From: Variovorax paradoxus NBRC 15149
GTDB lineage: Bacteria > Pseudomonadota > Gammaproteobacteria > Burkholderiales > Burkholderiaceae_C
Direction of reading: 5' to 3'
DNA length: 64,000 nt
NCBI RefSeq assembly: GCF_001591365.1
Contig: NZ_BCUT01000001.1
Coordinates: 3,100,001-3,164,000 of the forward strand
Shown here: positions 1-10,449 of the stretch, in pieces
How the letters are laid out: each line of letters begins with the position of its first letter
How positions within the stretch are numbered: position 1 is the stretch's first letter
The notes under the pieces: model-generated
Told to the model about the DNA's origin: nothing
Seen by the model: only the letters and a program-made list of their open reading frames with translations
Database searches by the model: none
Position numbers and translations under genes: made by a program

Positions 1-358
1 GCCCTCGAGCCCCAGGTTCCAGAAGCGCGCGCGAAACGCCAGCGCGCCAGCCAGGCCCACGAGGATCATGGGGGCGGCCTGGAACAGCACGGCGCGAAAG
101 TTCTGGCCGTCGAAGAAGGTCTGCATCACGAACTCGTTGGCGAGCTCGCCCGCGGGAACGCCGGCCGCCACCAGGATGGCGGCGGAAATCGCAAGGCCCG
201 CAAGGAGCGCCGCCGCAAGGATCAGCGCCTGCCGCCGCCATCCCATGTGCTGGCGGATCTCCAGCGCGTAACGCCGGCGCGCCAGCGGCTGGCGCCGTGC
301 GCGCTGCGCGGCCTCCGGATCGGTCTGCGCCGGCTGCGCGATGGCCGCGAGCGTGGCG

Positions 359-366
<8 letters not shown>
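1..366 (-). CDS. ABC transporter permease, BMP/nucleoside type (partial, runs off left edge)
   Basis: Reads right to left from ATG at 364-366 and is open for 122 codons to the window edge, so only the N-terminal third is visible. A basic, hydrophilic start of about 40 residues (QPLARRRYALEIRQHMGW) is followed by a membrane segment (about 42-60) and then the periplasmic and second membrane parts (PMILVGLAGALAFRARFWNLG). RFWNLG close to a Gly-rich turn is typical of inner-membrane permeases that work with BMP-family binding proteins (YufP/NupP-like). The start overlaps the ATPase stop by 8 bp (ATGGTTGA), so the two are probably translationally coupled. It should form the membrane channel with the ATPase and binding protein just upstream. 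A second permease is expected outside the window. Confidence 0.85.
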
Positions 367-1897
<1,531 letters not shown>

Positions 1898-1922
1898 TGG
1901 CGTTGCCTTCTTTTTTTCTTAC

Positions 1923-3038
1923 TTACTTCTGCGTGACCACGCCCTTGACGAACCAGTCCATCTTCCAGAGATCGGCATCCGACAGCACCGCGCCCTTGGC
2001 CACGCGCTCCTTGCCGTCGCGGTCGGCGAGCGGGCCGGCGTAGACCTGCTTGCCCTTCATGATGGCGTCTCGTTCGGCCGTGATCTGCGACGCCTTGTCC
2101 TTGGGCACCGCAGGGCCGAAGCCCGCGATGTCGGTGCCGCCGTCCTTCATCTCGATGAAGGCGCCGTACTGGCCGGGCTTCCAGTTGCCGGCCATGATCT
2201 TCTTGAGCTCTGGCGAAAGGAAGCGGTCCCACACCCACACCGACGAGCACAGCGTGGCCTTGGGCGCGAACTGGCGCAGGTCGCGGTGGTGGCCGGTGCC
2301 GTACACGCCGCGCTCCTGCGCCACGATCTGCGGCGTGGGCGAATCGACATGCTGGCCGATCACGTCGGCGCCCTGGTCGATCAGCGCGGCCGCGGCGGCG
2401 CGTTCCTTCACCGGGTCGTTCCAGGCGCCGGTGTAGATCACGTTGACCGTGGCGCTGGGGTTCATCTTCTGCGCACCGAGCGCGAAGGCGTTGATGGTCC
2501 AGTTCACCACGCCGAAGGGGTTGGCCGCAACGAAGCCGAGCTTGCCGGTCTTGGAGGCCGCGCCCGCGGCCATGCCGCAGAGGTACTGGCTCTCGTAGGT
2601 GCGGCCGTAGAACGATTCGAGGTTGCTGCCGTTGGTGGTGCCCGAGCCGTTGAGGAAGGCCACTTCGGGGTACTTGGCGGCCAGGTCCTTGAAGCTGTCG
2701 GAGTAGCCGAAGGCGGTGCCGATCACGATGTTGGCGCCGCGCTGGATGAACTTCTCGGCCGCGGGCTTGATGGCCGATGCGTCTTCGGGCACGTTCTCGA
2801 CGAACTGGATCTTCTGGCCGATCTCCTTCTCGATCTTCACGCGCGCCTCGTCGAAGGCCTGCGTCCAGCCGCCGTCGTTCTTCGGGCCGAAGTAGAGCAT
2901 CGCGATCTTCGGCTTGTCCTTGAGCGTGAAGCCGTCGGCCGCCAAGGCGGGCAGCGTGAACAACGCGCCGCCGGCCGCAAGCGCCGATGCAAGGCCGAAG
3001 GCGAAGCCGTGGGTGGGAGTGCGCAGCAGCATCAGCAT
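1923..3038 (-). CDS. BMP-family ABC transporter substrate-binding protein
   Basis: A 371-residue periplasmic lipoprotein-like/BMP family (PF02608) protein. Residues 1-34 are a signal peptide with a hydrophobic core ending in ALA before ADGFTLKDKPKIAMLYFG, the usual mature start. Typical blocks are KNDGGWTQAFDEA, GANIVIGTAFGYSD, YESQYLCGMAAG and GADVIGQHVDSPTP. BMP proteins of this class bind nucleosides, purines or related heterocycles. There is no lipobox cysteine, so it is probably a soluble periplasmic protein. The start at 3038 is supported by AAAGG seven bases upstream. It heads the transporter operon (binding protein, ATPase, permease). With no RutG-type permease in the window, this importer may feed the rut pathway; that is inference. 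Confidence 0.9.
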   Translation of the reverse strand: MLMLLRTPTHGFAFGLASALAAGGALFTLPALAADGFTLKDKPKIAMLYFGPKNDGGWTQAFDEARVKIEKEIGQKIQFVENVPEDASAIKPAAEKFIQRGANIVIGTAFGYSDSFKDLAAKYPEVAFLNGSGTTNGSNLESFYGRTYESQYLCGMAAGAASKTGKLGFVAANPFGVVNWTINAFALGAQKMNPSATVNVIYTGAWNDPVKERAAAAALIDQGADVIGQHVDSPTPQIVAQERGVYGTGHHRDLRQFAPKATLCSSVWVWDRFLSPELKKIMAGNWKPGQYGAFIEMKDGGTDIAGFGPAVPKDKASQITAERDAIMKGKQVYAGPLADRDGKERVAKGAVLSDADLWKMDWFVKGVVTQK

Positions 3039-3105
3039 GGAGCAACCTTTCGTGGGGAGCGTGTCGAAGAACGGGGAGAAAGAAGAAGAGGGCGGGCCGC
3101 GTGCG

Positions 3106-3492
3106 TCACATCATGAAGTTGATGCGAAACACATTGCCCTCGGGATCGAGCAGCACCGACTGGTACCAGTTGTAGTAGGTGACGTACGGTGGCTTCACCA
3201 GCGTGGCGCCGGCCTCCAGCGCAATGGGCACCATGCGGTCGACGTCGTCCTTGCTGTCGACGTCGATGTTCAGCAGAAACTTCACGCCGCGCGTGTCGGA
3301 AAATTCGGCCAGGTGCAGCAGCTCGTAGGCATCGAGCGCGTTGAAGCCGAGGCTCGACTTGCCGGTGTCGAGCCCGCGAAAGATCGGCGAGCGAATGGCC
3401 TCGATCTCCGGGAAGCCGAACACGCGCTGGTAGAAGCCGCTGAGCGCGACCACGTCTTTTGCGAAGACGTTGACGTAGGAGAGGTGGGGCAT
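3106..3492 (-). CDS. VOC family (glyoxalase/bleomycin-resistance fold) protein
   Basis: A 128-residue single-module VOC protein. The N-terminal beta-alpha-beta unit (MPHLSYVNVFAKDVVALSGF, then FYQRVFGFPE) is followed by a second unit (FLLNIDVDSKDDVDRMV) ending in the characteristic LLDPEGNVFRINFM. It probably acts as a dimer, and the substrate cannot be read from sequence. It lies between the oxygenase gene and the BMP transporter on the same strand, 67 bp before the binding protein. It may therefore share the transcript and handle a product of oxygenase chemistry, which is inference. A palindromic repeat pair separates it from the oxygenase. Confidence 0.8.
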   Translation of the reverse strand: MPHLSYVNVFAKDVVALSGFYQRVFGFPEIEAIRSPIFRGLDTGKSSLGFNALDAYELLHLAEFSDTRGVKFLLNIDVDSKDDVDRMVPIALEAGATLVKPPYVTYYNWYQSVLLDPEGNVFRINFMM

Positions 3493-3546
3493 GTCAGTTT
3501 TTCTTGGCGCTGTTGTTCTTGTTCGCGGCGCTCTTGTTCAGGGCGC

Positions 3547-3642
3547 GTGCACAGGCCACCGGGTACTCCCCTCCGCGAATGTCCCCCGGCCTGCGGCCTC
3601 CTCCTTTATTTCGCTGCGGGGAGCACCCGATGCCCTGTGCAC
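3547..3642 (+). repeat. Palindromic repeat unit, type A (copy 1)
   Basis: A 96-bp imperfect palindrome in the spacer between the oxygenase and VOC genes. The 25-bp arms (3547-3571 and 3618-3642) begin and end in GTGCAC and pair except at three positions. They enclose a 46-bp core (3572-3617) that starts TCCGCGAATGTCC and ends TTTATTTCGCTGC. The core holds a small hairpin, GGCC (3588-3591), loop TGC, GGCC (3595-3598). The same core recurs inverted at 3715-3760 and at 56278-56323 and 56420-56465. Together with the next unit this forms a composite of about 238 bp. The 325-bp gene-free spacer 3493-3817 holds nothing else that I recognise. Confidence 0.85.
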
Positions 3643-3690
3643 GATGGGCGCGGCTGTGGTGCTGGCCGATCAACGACTGCTCTGTACAAC

Positions 3691-3784
3691 GCTCCCGTCG
3701 ATGGGGTGCCTTGCGCAGCGAAATCAAGGGGGAGGCCGCAGGCCGGAGGACATTCGCGGAGCAAGGTACCCCGTCGGCGGGAGC
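3691..3784 (-). repeat. Palindromic repeat unit, type B (copy 1)
   Basis: A 94-bp imperfect palindrome inverted relative to the type A unit 48 bp to its left. The 24-bp arms (3691-3714 and 3761-3784) differ from type A: they start GCTCCCG and end CCTTGC next to the core, with three mismatches. The 46-bp core (3715-3760) is the reverse complement of the type A core and keeps the GGCC-GCA-GGCC hairpin (3734-3744). One arm is identical over 24 bp to the matching arm of the unit at 56254-56347. The element could be a non-autonomous REP/MITE-like sequence. It lies 33 bp downstream of the oxygenase stop and could also act as a transcript-end hairpin. Confidence 0.85.
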
Positions 3785-3817
3785 GCGCCCCGAACAACAA
3801 CGATCGCGGGGTTTCAT

Positions 3818-4822
3818 TTAGACCGCGACCTTGGTCCCCCCAAAGGTCGTCTGCTTGACGAACTTGGAGGTCAGGTGGTCGCCCGAAGAAATCGGTGCGT
3901 ACTTCGGCTGCTCGCCCGGTGCCAGGCAACTCGGCAGGCACTCGACCATCGCGTCGTAGTTGGGCTGGTGAAAGAACACCAGCGACTGGCGGCGGTTGGT
4001 GCTGGCCATCTCGAACGGCGGATTGACCACGCGGTGCAGCGTCGACACCCACTGGTCGTTGGTCCACTGCATCATCAGGTCGGCAATGTTGACCACCAGG
4101 CCGCCTTCCACCTGCGGCACGTCGACCCACTGGCCCGCCTTGTTGAACACCTGCAGGCCCTTGTCGTCGGGCAGCACGATCGTGAGGCTGCCGTAGTCGC
4201 TGTGCGCGCCTGCGCGCAGCTGGCCCGGCAGCGGCGCTTCGCGCTGCGGCGGATAGCTCAGCACGCGGAACATGCTGATGTGCCGGTCGATCTTGTCGTC
4301 GAAGAACGGCTCGGGCAGCGCAAGGCCGAGCGCGAAGATGCGCATCATCGAGCGCGAGAGATCGCTCATGGCCTCGAAGTAGCTTTCATAAGCCTCCCGG
4401 AAACCGTCGATCGGCGGCCAGCTGTTGGGCTCGAAGTGCGGGCCGGCGGCGGGGCCGCGGTGGTAGTCGTCATCGGGCACGTTGGAGGGGCCGATGGAAA
4501 ACGATTCCTTCAGGTCGCCGGGCGCGGCCTCTTCCAGGCTGTACGAAAGCCCCTCTTCGCCCACCGCGCTGTAGCCGCGCACCGCGTCCTCGCGCGGCCG
4601 GTCGACATTGCGCTTCTCGGCCAGCGGCATGTCGAAAAAGCGGCGCGAGAGTTGCGACACGCGCGCAATCAGCTCGGCCGGAATGCCATGGTTGGTGATG
4701 ACCAGAAAGCCGATGCTGCGGCAGGCCTCGTCCACCTTGGCCGCAACCTGCGCCTTGCCTTCGGCCGTGCCGGCGAAGTAGGGCGCGAGATCGATGATGG
4801 GTACGGACAGCAGCGTTGTCAT
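3818..4822 (-). CDS. 2OG-Fe(II) oxygenase, isopenicillin N synthase family
   Basis: A 334-residue soluble dioxygenase. The N-terminal DIOX_N region (VPIIDLAPYFAG, then IGFLVITNHGIP) precedes the double-stranded beta helix. The Fe ligands are visible in AHSDYGSLTI (His, Asp) and STLHRVVNPP (His), and the 2OG-binding Arg-x-Ser in RRQSLVFF. The start is ATG 4822, with GAGGA seven bases upstream. The frame is open further upstream but has no comparable ribosome site. The family includes fungal thymine-7-hydroxylase, of similar length, and many small-molecule oxidases. A RutR-like operator sits 52 bp upstream of the start and rutR is divergent, so a role in pyrimidine oxidation is plausible. The substrate is not established from sequence. 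Confidence 0.88.
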   Translation of the reverse strand: MTTLLSVPIIDLAPYFAGTAEGKAQVAAKVDEACRSIGFLVITNHGIPAELIARVSQLSRRFFDMPLAEKRNVDRPREDAVRGYSAVGEEGLSYSLEEAAPGDLKESFSIGPSNVPDDDYHRGPAAGPHFEPNSWPPIDGFREAYESYFEAMSDLSRSMMRIFALGLALPEPFFDDKIDRHISMFRVLSYPPQREAPLPGQLRAGAHSDYGSLTIVLPDDKGLQVFNKAGQWVDVPQVEGGLVVNIADLMMQWTNDQWVSTLHRVVNPPFEMASTNRRQSLVFFHQPNYDAMVECLPSCLAPGEQPKYAPISSGDHLTSKFVKQTTFGGTKVAV

Positions 4823-4873
4823 GTGTCGGTCCTCGTGCTTGGCATGCCTTTCGCCATGCAACGTCTGTGCCAG

Positions 4874-4890
4874 TTGGACCAAATGGACAA
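4874..4890 (-). promoter_or_regulatory. Candidate RutR operator upstream of the 2OG-Fe(II) oxygenase
   Basis: On the minus strand the site reads TTGTCCATTTGGTCCAA. The E. coli RutR consensus is TTGACCA-N2-TGGTCAA, so 14 of 16 positions match. The site 5' of rutA (10335-10351) is the same except for one base. It lies in the roughly 200-bp divergent spacer between the oxygenase (start 4822) and rutR (start 5025), where one repressor could control both. Confidence 0.75.
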
Positions 4891-5024
4891 AACGCGTTGG
4901 CCGCGTCAGCATGGTGCGTGCCGGCGGCGCGCGAAGGCCGCGCTGGCGCAACGCGATGCATCGCGGCCTTACAGTGGTGCGCGTTGAAAGAAGAACCAGC
5001 AAGCAATCGATGAAGCGAGGGAAG

Positions 5025-5783
5025 ATGCCGAAGACCAAGGCGCTGGCCGCAGCCAGCAGCACGAAGAAGATCCCGGCCAAAAAAAGCCCGGTGAAGATCC
5101 CGGTGACCCTTCCGGTGAAGGGCCCGGCGCGCAAGCGCGCGAAGCCCGCCGTGCGCAGCGCATCCGCGGTGAGCCGCAGGCTGCGCCAGATCGAGGACAA
5201 GCGCAGCGCCATCCTCGGCGCCGCGCTTGGGTTGTTCTCGCGCTTTGGCCTGCATGGCACGTCCATCGACCAAGTGGCGGCGCGCGCCGATGTGTCCAAG
5301 AGCAACCTGCTCTACTACTTCGCGAACAAGGAGGAGCTGTACGTCAACGTGCTGCGCGACCTGCTCGCGCTGTGGCTCGAACCGCTGCGCGGCTTCAGCG
5401 CCGAGCAGGACCCGGCCGAAGCCATCGGTGGCTACATCCGCCGCAAGCTCGTGGTCTCGCGCGACCGGCCCGATGCATCGCGCCTGTTCTGCCTCGAGAT
5501 GATCCAGGGCGCGCCGCTCCTGCGCGACGAGCTCGACCGCGAGCTGCGCACGCTGGTGGAGCGCAAGTCGGAGGTCATCCGTTCATGGATTGCCGCCGGC
5601 AAGCTCGCAGCGGTCGATCCGCATCACCTGATCTTCACGCTCTGGGCCGTCACGCAGCACTATGCGGATTTCGGCGTGCAGGTGCAGGCGCTGACGGGGC
5701 ATACGCTGGAGGATCCGGCGTTCTTCGAGCAGACGGTGGAGAACGTGCAGCGGATCGTGCTGCAGGGCATTGCACCGCGCTAA
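5025..5783 (+). CDS. rutR: TetR-family regulator of pyrimidine utilisation, RutR-like, with basic N-terminal extension
   Basis: A 252-residue regulator. From about residue 60 on it matches RutR: HTH block FSRFGLHGTSIDQVAARADV and SKSNLLYYFANKEELYVNVL, then LEVSRDYP-like LVVSRDRPDASRLFCLEM, PLLRDELDRELR and HLIFTLWAVTQHYADF. RutR senses uracil/thymine and represses rut genes. The first 55 or so residues are an added Lys/Ala/Pro-rich tail (KKIPAKKSPVKIPVTLPVKG) absent from the 212-residue E. coli protein. I chose ATG 5025 because GAGG precedes it; ATG 5010 would add five residues. It converges with rutF and diverges from the oxygenase. RutR-type operators occur here and before rutA. Confidence 0.88.
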   Translation: MPKTKALAAASSTKKIPAKKSPVKIPVTLPVKGPARKRAKPAVRSASAVSRRLRQIEDKRSAILGAALGLFSRFGLHGTSIDQVAARADVSKSNLLYYFANKEELYVNVLRDLLALWLEPLRGFSAEQDPAEAIGGYIRRKLVVSRDRPDASRLFCLEMIQGAPLLRDELDRELRTLVERKSEVIRSWIAAGKLAAVDPHHLIFTLWAVTQHYADFGVQVQALTGHTLEDPAFFEQTVENVQRIVLQGIAPR

Positions 5784-5800
5784 CGAGCTTCTCTCTCTTG

Positions 5801-5911
5801 CTCCCTCTCCCTCCGGGAGAGGGCTGGGGTGAGGGCCGGCGGCGTTGGAAGATGCGCTGCGGTTGGAAAGGCCGCTGCCCTCACCCTGACCCTCTCCCGG
5901 AGGGAGAGGGG
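5801..5911. repeat. Inverted repeat between convergent rutR and rutF
   Basis: The left arm (about 5801-5836, CTCCCTCTCCCTCCGGGAG followed by AGGGCTGGGGTGAGGG) pairs with the right arm (about 5877-5911, CCCTCACCCTGACCCTCTCC onward) across a 40-bp loop. Each arm also holds its own small CCTCCGGGAG-type palindrome. Similar CCCTCACCC...CTCTCCC repeats are common between convergent genes in high-GC proteobacteria. It probably ends both transcripts and fills the spacer 5784-5943. Confidence 0.8.
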
Positions 5912-5943
5912 AGAAGACAAGGGAGAGGGGAAAGGAAAGAAAG

Positions 5944-6486
5944 TCAGTGCGGCGGCGCTGCAATCTCGTGATACCGCCGATCGAAATAAATCAAGCTCTG
6001 CGCCGCCCCCCCAATCGCAATCGCCAACGCCTCGCAAAACAGCACGTCATGCGTCCCCGCACTCGTGGCCTGCACCACGCGGCAGTCGAACGAGGCCGCG
6101 GCATCTTCGAGCACCGGCGAGCCCGTGGCCTTGCGGCTCCATCGGCCTGCGGCAAAGCGCTCGTCCATCGGCGTCTTGCCGCCGAACAGGCCCGAGAGCG
6201 CCTGGTGCCCCGCGGCCAGCACGTTCACGCACAGCACGCCGTTGGCCGTGAACGCGGGGTACACCGAGGCCGAGCGGTTCAGGCACACCAGCAGCATCGG
6301 CGGCTCGTCGGTCACGCTGCACACGGCCGAGGCGGTGAACCCGGCGCGGCCTGCGGGCCCGTCGGTGGTGATGATGTTGACCGCCGCACCCAGCCGCGCC
6401 ATGGCGTTGCGGTAGTCGGCCTTGGGCAGCACAGGCGGCGCACCGCTCGGCATGACGTGGTTGGAGGCCATTGCGTTGGGCAGCAT
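5944..6486 (-). CDS. rutF: Flavin reductase of the Rut pathway
   Basis: A 180-residue flavin reductase-like FMN-binding split-barrel protein. Visible blocks are [40 protein letters not shown] and FDRRYHEI near the end. It supplies reduced FMN (from NADH) to the RutA monooxygenase. ATG 6486 is chosen because GGAGA stands about eight bases upstream; the frame continues open to 6588 without a better start. It is the last gene of the rut operon, 31 bp after rutE, and faces rutR across the inverted repeat. Confidence 0.93.
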   Translation of the reverse strand: MLPNAMASNHVMPSGAPPVLPKADYRNAMARLGAAVNIITTDGPAGRAGFTASAVCSVTDEPPMLLVCLNRSASVYPAFTANGVLCVNVLAAGHQALSGLFGGKTPMDERFAAGRWSRKATGSPVLEDAAASFDCRVVQATSAGTHDVLFCEALAIAIGGAAQSLIYFDRRYHEIAAPPH

Positions 6487-6517
6487 GAGAAAAAAGTCTC
6501 CGTTGTGAAGACGGGCT

Positions 6518-7117
6518 TCAGGCGAGGACGCAGGCTTCGTCGAAGCCGAGCCGCGGCAGGCGCCCGAACACCTTGGCCGAATCGCCATGGCCGAGGTTGA
6601 TCAGGAAGTTGGCGCTCCAGTCGGTGCCCTCGAAGAACGCGGCATCGACCTTCGCCTTGTCGAAGCCCGACATCGGCCCGGCGTCGAGCCCCACCGCGCG
6701 CGCGGCCAGCAGCAGGTAGGCCGCCTGCAGGCTGGCGTTGCGAAAGGCGGTTTCATGCGCGGCCTCGGGGCTGCCGGTGAACCAGCTGCGCGCATCGGCA
6801 TGCGGAAACAGCGTGGGCAGCTTGTCGTAGAACTTGCGGTCCCACGCGGCAATCACGGTGACGGGCGCAGCCATGGTCTTGTTGAGGTTGCCCTTCGAAA
6901 GCGCCGGCGCGAGGCGCTGCTTGCCTTCGGGCGTGCGAACGAACACGAAGCGCGCGGGCGAGCAGTTGGCCGAGGTCGGTCCCATGCAGGCCAGCGCGTA
7001 GACCTGGCGGATCTGCGCATCGGTCACGGGCTCGGCGGTCCAGCCGTTGTGGCTGCGCGCCTCGGTAAAAAGAAGGGCCAGTGCGGCGTCGTCGAGGGCG
7101 GGTTTCATCATGGTCAT
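6518..7117 (-). CDS. rutE: Malonic semialdehyde reductase, nitroreductase family
   Basis: A 199-residue nitroreductase-fold FMN protein. Key blocks are [38 protein letters not shown] and [18 protein letters not shown], all typical of RutE/HadB. In the Rut pathway it reduces toxic malonic semialdehyde to 3-hydroxypropionate using NAD(P)H. The start is ATG 7117, which overlaps the rutD stop (ATGA), giving translational coupling. In the operon it sits between rutD and rutF. Confidence 0.94.
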   Translation of the reverse strand: MTMMKPALDDAALALLFTEARSHNGWTAEPVTDAQIRQVYALACMGPTSANCSPARFVFVRTPEGKQRLAPALSKGNLNKTMAAPVTVIAAWDRKFYDKLPTLFPHADARSWFTGSPEAAHETAFRNASLQAAYLLLAARAVGLDAGPMSGFDKAKVDAAFFEGTDWSANFLINLGHGDSAKVFGRLPRLGFDEACVLA

Positions 7118-7914
7118 GCGGGAACGCCGGGTGCGCTGACCCGGGCGAGAAAGTCGAGCAGGCTGCGGTTGAAGGCGGCGGCCTCGGTCACGCTGTGCGC
7201 GTGGCCGCCGTGCGGCAGGAAGTGGAGCGTCACGTCCTTCAGGCCATCGGCCAGGCGCTGTGAGCAGGTCCACGGCACCAGCGCATCGTCCATGGCGGCG
7301 GCCACCAGCGTGGGCGCGGTGATGGCGCCCAGGCGTGCATCGACGTCGAAGGCGCGCAGCGCACCGATGCGCGCGCGCATGTTGGCTTCTCCGGGGAAGT
7401 GCGCAAACGCATGGTCGACCTCGTCGGCCACGCGCTGCGCATGTTCCGCGCACCAGGCCGCGGGGTACAAAAAGATCGGCTGCGCTTCCACGTACGCGCG
7501 CGGGCCGCAGGCATCGAGCAGCGCAAGCCGCGCATCGAAGCAGCGCGCCGAATGCGCGTTGGGCTTCGACCACGCATTGACCAGCACCAGGCTGGCCACG
7601 CGCGCCGGTTCGTCGAGCGCCAGCTGCAGGCCCACGAGCCCGCCCAGCGCATGGCCCACCAGGTGGCAGCGCGGCGTGGCCGTGGCGTCGAGAATCTGCA
7701 CCACGTCGCGCGCCATGTCGGCAATGGCATAGCCCGCATCCAGCGCGGCGGGGCTGCGGCCCGTGCCGCGCTGGTCGTACGCAATCACGCGGTGGCCCGC
7801 TTCGACCAGCGCGCCAAGCTGCGGTTGCCAGAAGGCGGCCGAACCGCCCAGGCCCGATGACAGCAGCACCGCCTCGCCATCGGCCGGCCCATGCACTTCG
7901 TAGTGCAGCGGCAT
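7114..7914 (-). CDS. rutD: Aminoacrylate hydrolase, alpha/beta-hydrolase fold
   Basis: A 266-residue alpha/beta hydrolase. The oxyanion region is [13 protein letters not shown] and the strand-4 motif [11 protein letters not shown]. The nucleophile-elbow region is [15 protein letters not shown], where the expected Ser is Ala. Loss of the nucleophile serine (GHSLGG to GHALGG) also occurs in annotated RutD proteins; E. coli RutD is described as speeding aminoacrylate hydrolysis to malonic semialdehyde. The general-base His is in [15 protein letters not shown] 7914 lies two bases after the rutC stop and the end overlaps rutE. Confidence 0.92.
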   Translation of the reverse strand: MPLHYEVHGPADGEAVLLSSGLGGSAAFWQPQLGALVEAGHRVIAYDQRGTGRSPAALDAGYAIADMARDVVQILDATATPRCHLVGHALGGLVGLQLALDEPARVASLVLVNAWSKPNAHSARCFDARLALLDACGPRAYVEAQPIFLYPAAWCAEHAQRVADEVDHAFAHFPGEANMRARIGALRAFDVDARLGAITAPTLVAAAMDDALVPWTCSQRLADGLKDVTLHFLPHGGHAHSVTEAAAFNRSLLDFLARVSAPGVPA

Positions 7915-7916
7915 GC

Positions 7917-8309
7917 TCAGGCCTTGTTGCCGACGTGGGCGATAGACGCAATCTCGACCAGCGCATCGGGCTTCACCAGGCCGCACTGGATGCAGTAGCG
8001 CGCAGGCTTGGTGCCCGGAAAGAACTCGGCATACACCGCATTGACCTTGGCGTAGTCGGCCCAGTCCTTGATCATGATCATGTTGAAGGTCACGTCGTCC
8101 ATGGTGCCGCCGGCCGTTGCGATCACGTTCTGGATCGTCTCGAGCACGTGGCGCGTCTGCGCCGAGGCATCGCCCACGTGGACCGCGTTGTTGTCCTTGT
8201 CGAAGGGCAGCGTGCCCGACACGTAGACGATGCCGTCGGCCATGGTGCCGGGCACGAAGGGAGCGATCGGCGTGGTGGTTCCGGCCGGGATGATGGCTTG
8301 CTTGGGCAT
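7917..8309 (-). CDS. rutC: Aminoacrylate peracid reductase/RidA-family deaminase
   Basis: A 130-residue RidA/YjgF-family protein (trimeric in known members). It starts [18 protein letters not shown] and contains [40 protein letters not shown] and the family signature [19 protein letters not shown], in which the Arg binds the substrate carboxylate. RutC acts on the aminoacrylate/ureidoacrylate intermediates released by RutA and RutB. It sits between rutB (34-bp gap) and rutD (2-bp gap). A GGAACCCCC stretch upstream gives only a modest ribosome site. Confidence 0.95.
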   Translation of the reverse strand: MPKQAIIPAGTTTPIAPFVPGTMADGIVYVSGTLPFDKDNNAVHVGDASAQTRHVLETIQNVIATAGGTMDDVTFNMIMIKDWADYAKVNAVYAEFFPGTKPARYCIQCGLVKPDALVEIASIAHVGNKA

Positions 8310-8343
8310 GGGGGTTCCTTGCTGTGGGTTGAACGATTGAAAG

Positions 8344-9102
8344 TCAGGCGGCGCTTGGCGCGAAGCTGCGCACGAAGTCGTCGACGGTGGAGACCCAGCC
8401 GAAGAAGGTCTCGACGTTGTAGACCGAGGCCTTCTGGATGGCCGCGCCGCCCAGCTCGTGCGTCGCGTCTTCCAGCATCACGGCGAAGTATTCGAGGTGG
8501 AAGGCGTCTCGCAGGGTCGACTCCACGCACACGTTGGTCGCGATGCCGGTGAACACCAGGTGGCGGATGCCGCGTGCGCGCAGCGTGCTGTCGAGCGTGC
8601 TGTTGAAGAAGCCGCTGTAGCGCGTCTTGGGCACCACGATGTCGCCGGGCTGCGGCTTCATCTCGGCAATGAGTTCGTAGTCCCAGCCGCCCTTGGCGAG
8701 GAACTTGCCCGCAAGCTCGGGCCGCGCGCGCATGGTCTTGAGCGCATTCGACTTGTGCCAGTTGGGCGAGCCCGGCCCGCCGGCCTCGACATAGGCGGCG
8801 TCCCAGCCGTTTTGCAAGAACACCACCAGCATGCCGGCCGCGCGCGCCGCCGCGATGGTGCGCGCGATGTTGGCAATGGTGCCCTGCGCGCCGGAAATGT
8901 CGAAGCCGGCCGAATCGACATAGCCGCCCATCGACGCATAGGCGTTCTGCATGTCGACCACGATCAGCGCCGAGTCGCTGGCATGCAGCGCGAGCGGTTC
9001 GGGCCGCGCGGACAGCACCTGCGGCGCCGGTGCGCCGGGCAGGCGCGGCGCGCCGACGGGAGTGTCCGATGTGAGGGTGGTGTTGCGTGCTGGCGTGCTC
9101 AC
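8344..9102 (-). CDS. rutB: Ureidoacrylate amidohydrolase (isochorismatase-like)
   Basis: A cysteine hydrolase of the isochorismatase superfamily. The triad is visible as Asp in [12 protein letters not shown], Lys in [11 protein letters not shown] and Cys in [17 protein letters not shown]. It releases carbamate and aminoacrylate from ureidoacrylate made by RutA. I place the start at GTG 9102 because AGGAG lies six bases upstream, giving 252 residues. The in-frame ATG at 9126 would overlap rutA by 11 bp and has no good ribosome site. The gene follows rutA by 13 bp. Confidence 0.94.
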   Translation of the reverse strand: MSTPARNTTLTSDTPVGAPRLPGAPAPQVLSARPEPLALHASDSALIVVDMQNAYASMGGYVDSAGFDISGAQGTIANIARTIAAARAAGMLVVFLQNGWDAAYVEAGGPGSPNWHKSNALKTMRARPELAGKFLAKGGWDYELIAEMKPQPGDIVVPKTRYSGFFNSTLDSTLRARGIRHLVFTGIATNVCVESTLRDAFHLEYFAVMLEDATHELGGAAIQKASVYNVETFFGWVSTVDDFVRSFAPSAA

Positions 9103-9115
9103 GTGGCGCTCCTGC

Positions 9116-10231
<1,116 letters not shown>

Positions 10232-10334
10232 GCAAAAAGCTCCTGTTGCGGGGTCGCAAAGCCCTATGCATGGCCCGTGCCAGTTGGAAAAGCCGTTTTA
10301 AATCAACGGTTTGAGTGCTTTTGGATGTTGTGTT

Positions 10335-10351
10335 TTGACCATTTGGTCCAA
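10335..10351 (+). promoter_or_regulatory. Candidate RutR operator upstream of rutA
   Basis: The site reads TTGACCATTTGGTCCAA. It matches 15 of 16 positions of the known RutR consensus TTGACCA-N2-TGGTCAA. It is in the 218-bp spacer between divergent rutA (start 10231) and the NTF2-like gene (start 10450), the expected position for uracil-relieved repression of rutABCDEF. Confidence 0.88.
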
Positions 10352-10449
10352 AGTGGAGCGGACGAACCGCCCGCGCTGCGGCAACGCGGTGCGCCGCAAG
10401 GCCAAAGCGGTGCAGCCCCATGTCATCGATCGCGCGGCAAAATCACCCC

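Noticed and set aside
3547..3784. Palindromic repeats considered as a CRISPR array or integron attC sites
   Set aside because: There are only two units per locus, in opposite orientation and without regular spacers or cas genes. The arms lack the RYYYAAC/GTTRRRY ends of attC, and no cassette genes or integrase are present.
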